A DNA stretch of 64,000 nt. It comes from Aquatica leii. Its lineage: Eukaryota > Arthropoda > Insecta > Coleoptera > Lampyridae. The notes below the pieces were generated by a model. The model did not search any database, was not told the DNA's origin, and worked only from the letters and a program-made list of their open reading frames with translations. Shown here piece by piece: positions 1 through 11,795 of the stretch. The stretch lies in assembly GCA_035610365.1 (NCBI GenBank), contig CM069433.1, forward strand, positions 57,402,487 through 57,466,486, written 5' to 3'. Every line of letters starts with the position of its first letter. The stretch's first letter is position 1. The position numbers and the translations under genes are program-made.

Positions 1-1050
1 TGCAAACCTTTTTAACAAATTGACAAACTTCAATGTAAACCCTACGTTAATAAATGCGACAAGGAACCTCTACAAGGACAACACTACGAGGATACGACTA
101 AGAAATCAGTTCTCGCAAAGCTTTCACGTAAATAAGGGGCTTAGACAGGGCTGTGGGTTATCCCCTACACTCTTTACTATATATTTGGAAAGAATATTGG
201 AGAAATGGAGACGCCAATGCAGAAACTTGGGCCTGAAGGTCGGTGAAGATAAACTGTATACTTCCTCTTCGCGGACGACCAAGTAATAATAACAGAAGAC
301 GCGGACGACCTTAGTTATATGGTCAGAAAGTTAAACGAATACTACCAGAAAGCCGGACTGAAGATTAATATTAACAAATCGGGGTATTCGGTAATAGGGA
401 ATCACAAAATTTACTACCTGCAACTAGTAACAATGACCCTCAAAGGCGTCAAAAGCTACAAATACCTGCGAATAATCATAAACAAAAAAGGAGATAGCAA
501 AGAAAAAGTTAATTGTAGAATAAATAAAGGCAGGATGGTCACACAATCATTAAACGACATACTATATAGCAAGAAAATATCAAAGAATACCAAAAAAACA
601 ATGTACTTGACCCTAGTACAAACTGTGATCACCTACGGCGCAGAAGCATGGCAACTGAGAAAGAACAGTTTGCTCCTCCTGTTGGCAACAGAGATGCAGT
701 ACTGGAGGAAAAGTTGCGGTCTCGTAAGAACGGATAGAATACGAAATATAGACATCCGAGAACAACTCGAAGTGGAGAGGAATATTATAGAGAAAGTGGA
801 GAAAAAACAACTTATCTAGTACGGGCATGTACAGAGAATCGAGGACGAGAGATGGCCGAAAAAGGCGATGAAGTGGGTACCACCTGACAGAAGGAAGAAG
901 GAAGGCCGAAGAAGAAATGGATCCAAGGAGTGGAGACAGCGAAGGAGGCCAGAAGACTGGAGAACGAAGAATGGAACAATAGAAAGCCCTGGAAGATGGG
1001 AGCAGGAAAGCGGCACCAGCCGTAGAGCAACCCTGGGTTATATATATTAA
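1..1050 (+). pseudogene. RTE-type LINE reverse transcriptase, 3' part
   Basis: Non-LTR retrotransposon reverse transcriptase, cut by the window edge. The conserved GLRQGCGLSP block is at about 140-170. The catalytic FADD lies at about 268-282 but in a different frame from the upstream block, so a one-base frameshift sits between them. The thumb region follows to about 819, with a stop inside a YGHVQR-type tail (about 815-860) that typically ends RTE-like proteins of insects. A basic, Arg/Lys-rich C-terminus continues to about 1000. The copy is dead: at least one frameshift and one stop. It is convergent with the fucosidase gene, whose poly(A) signal is only about 30 bp beyond the LINE end. 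The clade assignment (RTE or Proto2-like) is an inference from motif wording. Confidence 0.85.
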
Positions 1051-1076
1051 AAACTGTTGTTTTTTAGTTATTGAAC

Positions 1077-1082
1077 TTTATT
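1077..1082 (-). promoter_or_regulatory. poly(A) signal of the fucosidase gene
   Basis: AATAAA on the minus strand, about 115 bp past the stop codon of the fucosidase gene at 1195. It is the first canonical hexamer downstream. Confidence 0.55.
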
Positions 1083-1194
1083 CAGTTAACAGAAGTAAAT
1101 TAACAAAGTTAACTTAGCTATAAGTTTAAGAGTTTTATAAAAGCTTCATTTTTAGACATCATATGCTGTTTTTGAAATCAACACAACCATTGTT

Positions 1195-2740
1195 TCAACT
1201 ACTGTACAGTACTTTTACTACCCAAACCCACTGGCTAATAACAGTTGCTTTATCTGGGAATACAATTTCTACCACTGTATCACCAAGACTCACCTGAAAA
1301 ATTATATTTCATAATTATTTCGTAGTTTAATAAATTCACCTGTAGTTTTTGATCGTTTCCAAGTAAATAAACGGACACGTCGTGAGTTTGAAACAAATCG
1401 AACATTTTTTTTGATTTATAAACATTGTTTTCTGGCCACTCTAAAACTATAGCATATACTGTATTTGATTTAGCAGTATACCAAGTGTTTCCAATAGTAT
1501 CATTTTGATAAATCCATGGCTGAGATGAGTAAATTGCTTCTCCATTTATATTTAACCATTCGCCCATTTGTAATAAACGTTCTCTAAATATTGGTATGAT
1601 AGTACCTTCTTTTGTAGGCCCAACATTCATTAACAAATTACCTCCACAACTAACAGTTTGTGCTAACGTTACAAGTAATTCATGAATTGAAAAAATATTT
1701 TCGATTTTTATGTTTCTACGATAACTCCAAGATTCTCTGTCAATCGTCATTGCATTTTCCCACTTGTGTGATTGTAAAACTCCTAAAAACAATGAATTTT
1801 TATAACGGTTTTTTAAGTAATTTTGTTTTAAACCTGGATTGTATTTATCAGTGCAGGTAAAAAATCCACCATGCTGACAAATAACTGAACCGTTTCCCCA
1901 TCTATCATTAGTGACAACTGTATCTTTAACAGGACTTTCGTTATAAAGCCAAGCTAAAAATTCTTTAGATTTCCAATAAGTATCTGATGCTTCCCATTCT
2001 CCATCTGACCATACGATTTCCGGTTGATAACTATTTACAATATCCAACAACTCTGGATATACTTTATTTTCCACAAAAACGTTAGTTTGGAAATTGTTAG
2101 CTTGATCAGCTAAATATAATGGATTGTACCATTCATAAAGCGAGTAGTATAAACCAAATTTTAAATCAGTTGTATACCGTATTGCGTTAGCTAGATCTCC
2201 TACTAGATCACGGCGGGGACCAACATCTACTGAATTCCAACTAAATGAATGTTTTGAGGGCCATAGTGTATATCCTTCATGATGTTTACTAGTCAACACT
2301 ACGTACCTATTAATGTCAAACATTATACTACTAGTTATCGTACTGTTATTACGGAAACATACTTTGCACCAGATAATTTAAACAAATTAGCCCAGTCATA
2401 AGGATGGAAAAAATCTGCGGTAAATTCTTTTGCAAATTCTTGATATGTAAAGTTAGGAGGATAATTTTTTTTCATAAACTCTACGGCAACGGGATTTTTA
2501 TCTAAAAAGATTGTTTTAATAATACAAATAAAACATATGGGTATGCTTACCTGTCCACTGTTTCCAAAACCATTCAATCAAACTGGGAACAGAATAGACA
2601 CCCCAATGTAAAAATATACCAATTTTAGCTTCGTCGTACCAACTAGGCAATGGACGAGAATCTATACTTTCCCAAGTTGGCTCATACCTTGCAGCAATAA
2701 CTGATATTAAAAACAAAAAAAGAAAAACGATTTTTTTCAT
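1195..2740 (-). CDS. alpha-L-fucosidase (GH29), five exons
   Basis: Secreted or lysosomal glycosidase that removes alpha-L-fucose from glycoconjugates. Exons on the minus strand are 2740-2551, 2501-2363, 2306-1834, 1782-1340 and 1293-1195; introns of 49, 56, 51 and 46 bp all have GT-AG ends. The spliced frame is exactly 448 codons, giving 447 residues against roughly 460-490 in animal homologues. Residues 1-17 form a hydrophobic signal peptide. The GH29 block [10 protein letters not shown] is at 41-50, the TSKHHEGY block at 115-122, and WSDGEW at 209-214 carries the expected nucleophile Asp211. The last exon gives the usual C-terminal beta domain ending in [11 protein letters not shown]. The start was chosen because it begins the signal peptide and lies just 3' of a TATA box. 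Intron 3 is a multiple of three without a stop, so retaining it would add 17 residues. The gene looks functional. Confidence 0.95.
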
Positions 2741-2783
2741 TATTGTTTGTTTTAGTTTAAAGTACTTAAACGTGAATAGAGCA

Positions 2784-2791
2784 TTTATATA
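2784..2791 (-). promoter_or_regulatory. TATA box of the fucosidase gene
   Basis: TATATAAA on the minus strand, 44-51 bp upstream of the chosen ATG at 2740. This spacing implies a very short 5' leader of roughly 10-20 nt. Position and sequence are seen; promoter activity is inferred. Confidence 0.5.
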
Positions 2792-3701
2792 CAACTTATG
2801 TACCTACTTCAAAAAAAGTAAAGTACAATTTTTATCAAATCCTATTTTTAAATTTTTAAGTATTATAAACCAATTTGATTTATTTCAAACAAACACTTTG
2901 GTATTTTATATTGTAGATACATGTTTTAAATACATATCAATAAATTATTTATAAGGTAAAATAAAATGCAATAATTTTAGTGAAGTACAAAATTGCACTA
3001 GCTTTTTTTTTCTTGTTCTTTTTTTTCTTTGCTTGTAAAACTAATGTTGGTCCGATATTTAGACAACAAATATTTCTATTATCGCTTTTATCTAGTGTAT
3101 TGTTGTATGCACTCAAAAAGTGTTTAAGATAATCAACAAAATATTTGTAAATACATAAATTCAACAGTACTATGTAAATCCTTTTTCAAACACTAAGTAT
3201 AGGTATTTGAAATGATACATATAAGGGGTTTTAGGCCAAATCTTCTAAATTGTTAACATAACCATTTTGGCCTAGGCCTCTTATGCCTAACTATAATTTT
3301 TATAACAAATGTGACATGTATTTTTGGCCTTTTATATAAATTCGTTTATTATTTTTAGTGTTTTTTAGTATTGAACCATTAAATTAAAAAAAAAATTTTA
3401 CAAAGTTTCAAAAAGTTTAATTGTATTGCGAATAAATTTTTTATTTTTATTAAATAGAAACAAACGTTTGTTTATTTGTTGTTTAAATAAATGTTGTGAT
3501 CATGTTAGTACTAATTGAAAATCAATTTAAGTATTTTTTTAATATTTTTTTAAATCAATGTTTTTCGTAACAATCTTAATTAGGAAATTTTTTTAACTGA
3601 AGTCAATGTAAGGGTACTAATTTTGTATATAAGAAAGTATTTTATTTGGAATTAAACAATATATTTTTTTGGTTTTAGCAGTAATACTTATTATTTAAAT
3701 A
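2792..3701. other. AT-rich spacer
   Basis: Homopolymer-rich AT DNA between the fucosidase promoter and a DNA transposon. The short reading frames in it show no recognisable domain. No gene, structured RNA or clear repeat is supported here. Confidence 0.5.
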
Positions 3702-4735
3702 CAGTAGATGCTCGGTCATATAAACACTTGATAATGAAAACATCGCGCTAACGTAAACACAAGATTTACACTATGAGAACAAATGGAACGCTCGGTAACG
3801 TAAACAGCATGTAGAGCTTTATAACGTAAACATCAATTTTGCATTTATTTTAATTGTTTAGTTGTTTTAAAAAAATGTGAATTTTGAACCGCAAAAAATT
3901 AAAAAACTAACCTAACACCGATGAAAGCAGATGAGCGACAATATATTTCTAAAATGACTGTACTACCGCACATTGTTCCTCCGATATAACAATAAATACA
4001 TATATAATTACAAATATTATTATAGATATGCAGTTTAATGATATCTAATTAGTATGTAAAAAACTTTCAAAAAACAGAAACTTTCATTGTTGCTGTTAGA
4101 TAACGCTTTAAGTCATCTTTTAAAGAGACAAATGTGAAGCAAGCATGTGTCAATGTTTGTATAACGTAACTCAATCAGTGGATAAAAACGTAAAGAACTC
4201 TATACTTTTGTTTGTGTTACCAAAAAATCCGTAAAGCAAAACCGAGTCACTACCAAAAACAATTTTTAATTTGTACATAGCCTAGTACACGCTTAAATCA
4301 GCAAACAAATGGATAATGCTAGAATAAGTTTTTTTGTACTAGTGATAAAATGAAAGACAATGCTCCTTTAAGCTTAATTAAGTAATTACGATTCGCTGCT
4401 GATGCTCTTGTCAATGCATTATCAAATGTTGTTAATTTGCTGAAAATAGTAAATCCTAACACTTTTTTTTTTAAACAAAAATAAGCAGCTTAATGATGTA
4501 AATTAGATGTAATCGATAAAAAGAAGTATCATTTACTAATATTTTAGTTCTTTGTAAATTACGCATATTGAAAAACAACGCTAAGCGCAAATCAGAAATG
4601 CCATATTTTTTATTAGGTTAATATACGATTTTTACAGTAATTTGTTTATTAATAAAGTTATGCTCGATAATGTAAACATTTCGATAATGTGAACACATTT
4701 GGTTTGAATTAGTTCACCTTATCGAGCGCCTAGTG
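3702..4735. mobile_element. pogo/Tigger-like element with TA duplication
   Basis: The left end reads CAGTAGATGCTCGG. The right end, read on the other strand, starts CACTAGGCGCTCGATAAGG. Both are flanked by TA (3700-3701 and 4736-4737), the usual Tc1/mariner/pogo target duplication. Subterminal copies of a motif like ATAATGTAAACA occur at both ends (about 3715-3810 and 4660-4700). No transposase can be read inside, so this roughly 1.03 kb copy is non-autonomous or fully decayed. A close relative of the left terminus occurs inverted at 48375-48489. Confidence 0.7.
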
Positions 4736-4737
4736 TA

Positions 4738-5190
4738 ATATGCTATTACTAATTTAACCTTCATGTTTGGTAAATAATTTTAATAATAACAGATACTTTT
4801 AGAGTTTTTTTTTGTAGTGGTGTATCAGATATACATATAATAAACGTTAACAGCATTTCTTAAAGTTATTGTCAAGATTCGGTAAATAAATTCTAAAAAC
4901 AAATGAAAACTAAATAAGTAGTCGTTATTCCGATTCTTTAAATGAAAAAACCAAAACTAAGTTTTAAGAAATATTTTAAATATTAACCATTCAACGCCAC
5001 ATTTTTAATTTATATTTTAATGGTTTACTCCAACTCTCATTTGTAATACTCAGCATAAAAAAATATAAAAAAAGTTTTTTTGGTTTTGAGCGAAATATGA
5101 ATGAAATTAAAATTGTTTCAATATTGAAACTTAGCTACTAATTTGTGAAACAGGCTCACAAATTTAACACATATTTATTACTCAAAAGCA
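4738..5190. other. AT-rich spacer
   Basis: Low-complexity AT DNA between the TA-flanked element and the piggyBac relic. Nothing recognisable. Confidence 0.4.
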
Positions 5191-5198
5191 AAGCATTT

Positions 5199-7028
5199 TT
5201 ACATAGAAATACTTAAAACACTCCCTGGGATGAGATTTATTTTACATATTCCGCATCCAAATGTTGTGTTTGTTCTGCTAACCTTGCATCTATTCTGCTT
5301 GACCTTTTCCGGATAGTGAAAAATTGAAGTGTTTTTTGATATGAACTTTGGAATATTTCTAAAGAAATTATGATGTGGTTGGGTTTCTTTGTTATCGAAA
5401 AGTAGGTATTTAGCCGCGATACTTCTGATAAATCCTAAAAGATCCAGTTTTGGCACAACTTCATATATTGTATTGGAAACATTTCTTCCTTTTTGTTGAT
5501 CCTTTTATATTCTACATAATATCCTGGAATTAGATACCGATGCCAAAAGAAGATGTAAGAACACCTGCCAGTACCATTTATTATTATAGATATGGCATAT
5601 GGCACATCCAAATGCACTTTTTTTTGGCGCCAAAATACCTTCGAACAGGCTTTGTCGAAAGTACTCTGTTACAAATGAATGCTACCTAAACTGTCGCGTT
5701 ATCCTTCTACTGTATAACAATTATATCATTTACCGAATTTAGTAAGGAATCTGAAATTCTCCTAGCTTGCTTGTTCATTCCATTTTTATTCAATGGCCAA
5801 TTTTCAATTGCATTTTGTCAAATGGTTTTAGTACATTCAAATTCGTACTCTGTTATCTGCCTTATAAGTGGTGGTTCTGTAAAAAAGTTGTCGATGAAAA
5901 CATTATAGTTACGGTTTGGATACATCGGTTTCAATTTTTCTGCAAATTTTGCAACCACGAATCCTCTAAAATCTAGTTCTTGGTAGTTTAATAACGTTTC
6001 TTTCTTTTTGTAAAGCTGTGTAGTTACCAATTATGAGTTTGACAAGTTCATTGAAATTGAAAAATTTTAAACCGTATTGTTTAGGTTTTTTTTGTATTCA
6101 TTGTTTACAGCTATGGTGACTGTTATATAACACCATAGTCTACAGCAACGTTTTTATGAGGTGGTACGCGGTTTAGAAACTCTTTGTTCAACTGGTGAAA
6201 TTGTAAATTTATCATTTTTTTGTAATTTTGAATCAGTAAAATGTAAGTAATTTATAATTGTATTCAATCGATTTCTAGACATTGCCTCTGACATGACTGT
6301 GTTTTGAAGGTTGGGTTCAGTATATCACATATCACGTCGTAGTTTCGGACTATATCCGAAAATTAGTAAAAACGCTAAAAATTATTTTATTTCATTTATA
6401 GAAATCTGGAAATAACTATTTGGATTATTTTGCAATGGATAAAGTATAGTCTGTTCTTGTATGTGATTAAATAATTGGTCTCCCCAAAATATCTCAAACA
6501 GTTCAATAGGCGTTTTCATTGGAAGCATACTATCATTATTTTTAGTGATGCAAGTAGTTTGTCAAAAGCGTGACAGATCCCTTCTATTCTAGTTTTCCTT
6601 TCTTTTCATTGAGTCTTTTTTCTTTCCCCTAACTTTGTGTTGTAGTTTTTTCTATTTTTACAGTTACGTCTTCCTCATCACTGCTACTTAAATAACAAGT
6701 ATTAACTGTTTCTGTCCTCTTTGGTCTGACTTCTTCCTGTTCTATACTGTCGACATAATTACTGTTATCTGGTATGTTTTGAAAATATACTGTTACTTCC
6801 GCTGGGTTTGCTAACACTTTTAATGTAAACTTGTTTGCAAAATTATCTGCATCGTTGGTGCTTGAATTTTCTGAATCGCCGTCTGAATTATCCGGAGGTG
6901 TCGGCTGATTCGAATAGTTGGTCAGCTATTTTATTGAGAAGTTGGTTTAGATTACTAGCAGTGCAATGGTTTTTGCCATTACATACTTTTGGATCCAATT
7001 TTGCAATATGCCTTTCATTTGGCCTCAT
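5199..7028 (-). pseudogene. piggyBac transposase relic
   Basis: Order on the minus strand: an acidic N-terminal region starting at an ATG near 7028 (rich in Asp, Ser, Glu; about 7028-6630), the start of the transposase domain near 6590-6400 (PIELFEIFWGDQL), then RGFVVAKFAEKL followed by YNVFIDNFFT at about 5960-5860, which contains the conserved piggyBac Asp. A KKVHLDVP block lies near 5620, a DLLGFIRSIAAKYL helix near 5440, and a remnant Cys-containing C-terminus near 5250. Several stops and frameshifts break the frame (for example near 6880, 6170 and 5700). I could not find a convincing TTAA-flanked terminal repeat. The family is clear from motif order; the copy is inactive. Confidence 0.85.
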
Positions 7029-7555
7029 AGTAACAACTTTATTTTACTAGTTGTGGTTAGATTTACTACTAATAATAAAATGCTTACTTTACATAAGTAG
7101 TATTATAGAACCTATTGCGGACGCCAATGAATCGTTGTAGCGGGGAATCCTGACTTAAGAGTGTGGAAATCATATATATTAGAGAAAAGCGCAGATTATA
7201 AAAATACTAATTCCATTATATTCTATTCGTAAATGTTTATAAGTTGTGAACGCACTGTTATTAAAACTATTTGTATATATCTCTTATAATTATTACAACC
7301 CTAAGACTACACTATATTGTTAGTCACTTGTATGGTAAACTATAGAAGCCAGAACCCATTTATCAAAACTAATAGGTTTTAGTCTCTATAAAATAAACAA
7401 ACTTTTTGAAAAAGACCTCAATTTTACTACTAGCTTTCACCTCAAAACATAAAATAGAACCAATAGGTAAATATTATTTTAGATACAAAATTTTCACCAT
7501 GAAGCATAATAAAATCGTTTTTTGGGTAAATGGTGTAATATATTTATTAATAAAC
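7029..7555. other. AT-rich spacer
   Basis: No gene recognised. The right part (from about 7400) may belong to the terminal repeat of the neighbouring Penelope-like element. Confidence 0.4.
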
Positions 7556-7563
7556 TCACAAGC

Positions 7564-7592
7564 TTTCGAACGTGGTCTACGTTCTTCTTCAG
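7564..7592 (-). other. hammerhead-like hairpin of the Penelope element
   Basis: On the minus strand the order is CTGAAGA, a six-pair stem GAACGT/ACGTTC with loop AGACC, then GAAA. This matches the hammerhead catalytic-core pattern CUGANGA - stem II - GAAA. Hammerhead motifs are known in the terminal repeats of Penelope-like elements. Stems I and III are not clear, so cleavage activity is unproven. Confidence 0.5.
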
Positions 7593-7884
7593 GTGACAAT
7601 TATAAAAATGACAATTATAAAACTAAGCTAACTAGAAAAAACAAATGTTCGGAAAACTTGATAAATGTTGTAAGTTTTTGTAGCTACAGCATTTGCTCGA
7701 AGGTCTAAAGAAAAACTACCAGCTTGTGTATCTTAGGTAATCCATAGAACCTTGGAATAAGAGGATTTTCTGGGGTTACTTTTTTGACAGTCTTCGTTGA
7801 TAAATTACTTTTTTCAATAGTTTGTATTTGTTATTAGAGTTTTTTTGTAGTTTTATGTAAGATGTGGGATCATTGAGTAAACCG

Positions 7885-8450
7885 TTAGCTTTGTTAATGT
7901 ACTCTGTTTTAATAAAAAACAAATTAAAAAGTATCTTCGACCAAAAACTAGACCTACTGTACCAAATAATTCAACTATAAGCAACAATTTTGCTGTTCTA
8001 CCTTTTGTTGTCAATATAAGTAACAAAATTGGAAGAATACTGAAGAAACATGACATTCAAGTTGCTTATAATACTACCACGAAAAATAAAAATTTGTTGA
8101 ATCCGGTAAAAGATAAAATTCCACATAACACTTGTGGAGTGTATCAAGTTTCCGTTCGCTTGTGGCAAGGTATATATTAGAGAAACTGGTAGAACTATTG
8201 AAACTAAACTAAAAAACACAAAAAATATCTTCGTTTACTTCAACCTAAATCTACAATTGCCGAACATGCGCTAAACACTTTACATAACATAAACTTCGAA
8301 AAAATTATAACGATTGCTAAAACCAAAAACTGGCGTTCAAGAAAGATCAGAGAAGCGATTGAAATTATTTAAGTACCCAACAATTTTACCAGGGACAATG
8401 GTTATGAGTTATCTAACACCTGGTTACCTGTTATTTCCTGATCTTTACTT
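7885..8450 (+). pseudogene. Penelope RT thumb plus GIY-YIG endonuclease
   Basis: In order: SNKIGRILKKHDIQVAYNTT (about 8010-8075), typical of the end of a Penelope reverse transcriptase; NPVKDKIPHNTCGVYQV (about 8100-8150); the GIY-like core GKVYI/RETGRTIET in broken form at about 8165-8205; RYLRLLQPKSTIAEHALN (about 8230-8275); TKNWRSRKIREAIEI (about 8322-8368); and an end similar to NTWLPVIS near 8430. The nuclease would nick the target for priming in an active element. At least two frameshifts and several stops make it a pseudogene. Confidence 0.85.
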
Positions 8451-8599
8451 TATCCACCAAACACACTATAAGCTACGTCTAAAGTTTTTAATGGTTGAAT
8501 GGTGGTTTTTTAGACCTTCCAGCATATGCTGTAGCTATAAGAACTTACATTTATCAAGTTTTCCCAACATCTGTTTTTTCTAGGTAAAAATTAATTTTT

Positions 8600-9270
8600 A
8601 TGTTTTTATTTAGAATTAAACAATGTTAAACTAAATATTGCTAACAAAATAAATTCTAAGATACATAAATGTGTATAATTTGCCTTCTTAAATAAAAGCA
8701 TTTGCAAGTATCTGGAAAAATTATGAACACTGTGTTATCTTTAAAAATTTCTTGTTGCCTTAAATCGCAATGTTAGTTAAACTGATTTACATGCATCAAA
8801 CTAGCACAGCATTATCTCTACAATAAGACTCCATCATTATTGTTTCTGAAAACATTGCACTATAAAAGTGTTTCAGTAACTTGATTTCAAACGGTTGTCA
8901 TACAAGATATTTACTAAACCATCTATTTTCATGTAAATTAACACACACTGTCTGGGAAATAAAAGTAACATTGAAATTACTATATTAATAAAACATTTGA
9001 ATTAATTAAAGAAAACTACAAACTACAAAAATTAATTTTGAAAAAATTTAAACTAACAGTTTTATCATAAAATTTAAACAAAATAAAATTAATAACGATA
9101 AAGAACTGAACAAAAACATGTTTAATCATTTTCGGTCACTTAAAATGTAAAATTTCTACCCGACTTTCGATTCACGCTTTAGTTATGTATTAATAAGCAT
9201 GGAGTGTTTAAGATCTTATTAATAATCAACGAAGATATTGACATTTTATTTATTAAATACTTAATGTGAA
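8600..9270. other. AT-rich spacer
   Basis: No gene, RNA or transposon motif recognised. Confidence 0.4.
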
Positions 9271-9560
9271 GTTTATCATAACCTTCCTTTGACACCGAGG
9301 TGTAATGTAGTAGTCATTACTGTCTCGCAGATTGAAACAAATGGCCTCAGCAAAGTTGTGAGAGCTCAGGGAACTGTCAGCCGCATCCCTTCACACATCA
9401 ATATCAATATTTATATGCAACTATTCTTCATTACGCTGACACTTTGATCGTTCGTCTTTTTACTATTGTTTAAGTCTTACGTTCTCGTATAGGGCGTTAA
9501 AGTGCCCATCTAATAATGATTGATAGAAAATTATAAACTATTACTGTTACTGTTAAACGT
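9271..9560. other. less AT-rich unique segment, possible regulatory DNA
   Basis: A stretch of higher complexity than its surroundings, without long open frames or transposon motifs. It contains homeodomain-like sequences such as TAATAATGATTGATAG. It lies just beside the candidate exon at 9833-9990. Regulatory function is inference. Confidence 0.3.
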
Positions 9561-9832
9561 GTATAATAATGTTAAATTGTGTTACTGGATCAGAAACACG
9601 CTGTTACTGTAACAGTTTAAAATACTTTGTATTTATTAACATGCCCAATGCGTTTTTATACTTGAACCAGCTCTTCTTACCTTTTAATACAGATAAAAAA
9701 CAAAATGCTTCCTTTTGAAAGTTGTTTAATTAGTAGAACGGTGAAGATGATAGTTATGCAAGTGCATACATTAATGCTTGCTGAGAATTTTAAACACACG
9801 TATACAACATGATAATGTATGTATGCACTTAC

Positions 9833-9990
9833 AAACAATAGGGTTCTCTTTCGTTGCATTGGGGAGCTTCAGGCAATCCATTATGTAAGGATGAAAAGAA
9901 AATTCAATCTGTATGACGGGTTCCGCCCTTCTGCTCTGACAGGCCGTGATTACGCATTCAACAACCTGACCTGGGGCTGGGGTATCTGAC
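9833..9990 (-). CDS. candidate internal exon, unrecognised protein
   Basis: An open minus-strand frame of normal base composition within AT-rich DNA. The peptide includes SDTPAPGQVVECVITACQ and then IQIEFSFHPYIMDCLKLPN. At its 3' side, after codons for ENPIV, there is a strong splice donor GTAAGTGC (first intron base 9832). A possible acceptor ends at 9991 (GATGCTAAG), though other AG sites lie close by. The surrounding frame has no transposon homology that I recognise. I do not know the protein. It could be an exon of a large-intron host gene, or a conserved non-coding element that happens to be open. Confidence 0.35.
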
Positions 9991-10034
9991 CTTAGCATCA
10001 TGTGACTCACCGGTGTAAGTGACATGTATAACAA

Positions 10035-11600
10035 GTTTGAATGAATTTTACACCTTACATATAACGCATTAATTGTACAACTACTGTAGCAAAAGCCGCT
10101 TATTCAAAATTATAATATAAATAATTTTTTTAACTTAATAGCTTTACGCTTAGACATAATTTAAAGAAATAAGCGAAATTTTTTAGAACACTTATAAACA
10201 TAAATAAATATTTACTTTTTCAAGGTTTAAGTTATAAATTATTCCTACTTGGAAATATTCTGCGAATTTAAAACTAAAATTAACAATCTTTAAACACAGC
10301 ATCGTTTTTCTTAAAATTTTGCTAACGTTATTATTTATATTATGATACAAAAATATTTAACTCATATTATAAATATGTTACAAAGTGTTTGTATAACATA
10401 AACAAAGGTGACATTACAATAAGCTGATAACTTATTTGACAAATTTTGAAAAGACTTTTATACGATGTTTTTCTTAATAATGTGCTGTATTTGTTTTACA
10501 AAATTCTCAAAATTAACGTTCGCATCTAACTTGAAAGTAATTATTTATTTATCACGGGTTTTATGTGTATCTTTACCATAATATGATTATATATTACAGC
10601 GATTACAGTCAGTCTAAAGCTCCTTCATTACTTCTGATATCCAAATAAGAAAGTAGATAAACTAGAACAAACGACATAATAAAATTTTGATATAATTAAT
10701 TTGATTTAAAGGTAAAATAGACTATAACAACACTGTATCATAATTAATTACTAACAAATACTGTCGGTTTTACAACTTGTGCAAGTGGCTAACAACTCAC
10801 AAAAAATACGTTTACATAACTCTCTTTTTTATAAACAATTATTAACAAATAATATATTTAAATTTTTATTGTTAGTGTGAAATCTCGATGCATTTGCACA
10901 AGAAAGTATAGGTTATGACATAATTAAATAAAAAACAATAGTAAAAACTCTAAAAAGTGCATGTATCAAACACAAAGCAAATTAAAAACAACTAATTTAA
11001 TACTTACAACAAAACTGGAAAGATTTGAATTAATTTAATTTAAATCATGTGATTCAAATCAGCGTAGTTATTTAAAACAAAAATTGAAAAGTTATAATTC
11101 TTAGTAACATCGTATAATGTTAATGTACTACATATAAGTAACTCACCGCAGAAAATTTATTAAACTACCGCTTCTCTAAAGTATCTTCTATTGCCGCACA
11201 AAATCATCAAAAATCTTAGAAACATTTCTTAGGTTTCAAAGGATAAAAATTTAAAAAAAATCAAAAGAAATTATTAATTGTAATTAAAAAAATTATGATT
11301 TTCTCTATCGCGCTTAAAACAGAAGTATAGTTCAAACTTTTATGTACTACCCTTGTTTATATACATTATAGTTAGACAATGACTGCGCTAAAATTGAAAA
11401 CATTAATTTGGATGTAAAACGCTAGTTGTTTTGGATGCAAACGCAAAATTGACATATCTGGCGCTGTTTTTCTTAATATTACAGATTTCTAAGTTACCGA
11501 TCAGTATATTCTCTTAGAGTAATCTATAAAGATACAGTTTTAGAGATTTGGAAAAGACATACGTTTTTGATTATAATTGTATAATGTATAATGTATATAT
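10035..11600. other. AT-rich spacer, no feature seen
   Basis: Long AT-rich DNA with short frames only. Nothing recognised. Confidence 0.45.
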
Positions 11601-11605
11601 TGTCA

Positions 11606-11795
11606 CCAGTGACATTTACCACTCTGAAGATGCAAGCTGCAATGTCTTGCGAAACGTCAGTTTATTTGGGTTGACGAACGACAATACGGCAAAGGCCAAG
11701 TTCTACTTCTTGTTTTGGCTCTCAAGATGAGACTATGGCCAAGCCTAACTTTGGGTGTTTTACTACGACGCGGTCTAAGCCAAAAGTCGCTTATA
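11606..11795 (+). repeat. Penelope-type repeat with hammerhead-like hairpin, copy 1
   Basis: About 190 bp shared with 19656-19838. The core is CTGAAGA (11624-11630), stem GCAAG/CTTGC (11632-11636 with 11646-11650), then GAAA (11651-11654), again the CUGANGA-stem-GAAA order. A GC-richer tail with CTACGACGCGGTCTAAGCC follows near 11762-11781. No reverse transcriptase is attached, so this is a solitary terminal repeat or a non-autonomous derivative. Confidence 0.6.

Larger units (their letters stand above)
7560..8590. mobile_element. rearranged Penelope-like element
   Basis: A piece of the Penelope reverse transcriptase (NPLIPRFYGLPKIHK) is on the minus strand at about 7720-7790. The C-terminal part, including the GIY-YIG nuclease, is on the plus strand at about 7885-8450. 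A segment on the minus strand at about 7640-7725 recurs in opposite orientation at about 8490-8585, so the copy is bounded by inverted repeats. Inverted or partial terminal repeats are known for Penelope-like elements. The copy is rearranged and inactive. Confidence 0.8.

Noticed and set aside
816..1030. Two overlapping minus-strand frames rich in Ser, Pro and Phe.
   Set aside because: Antisense to the basic C-terminal tail of the RTE-type LINE.
1660..1860. A plus-strand frame of 66 codons.
   Set aside because: Antisense to the fucosidase exons and intron 3; no independent support.
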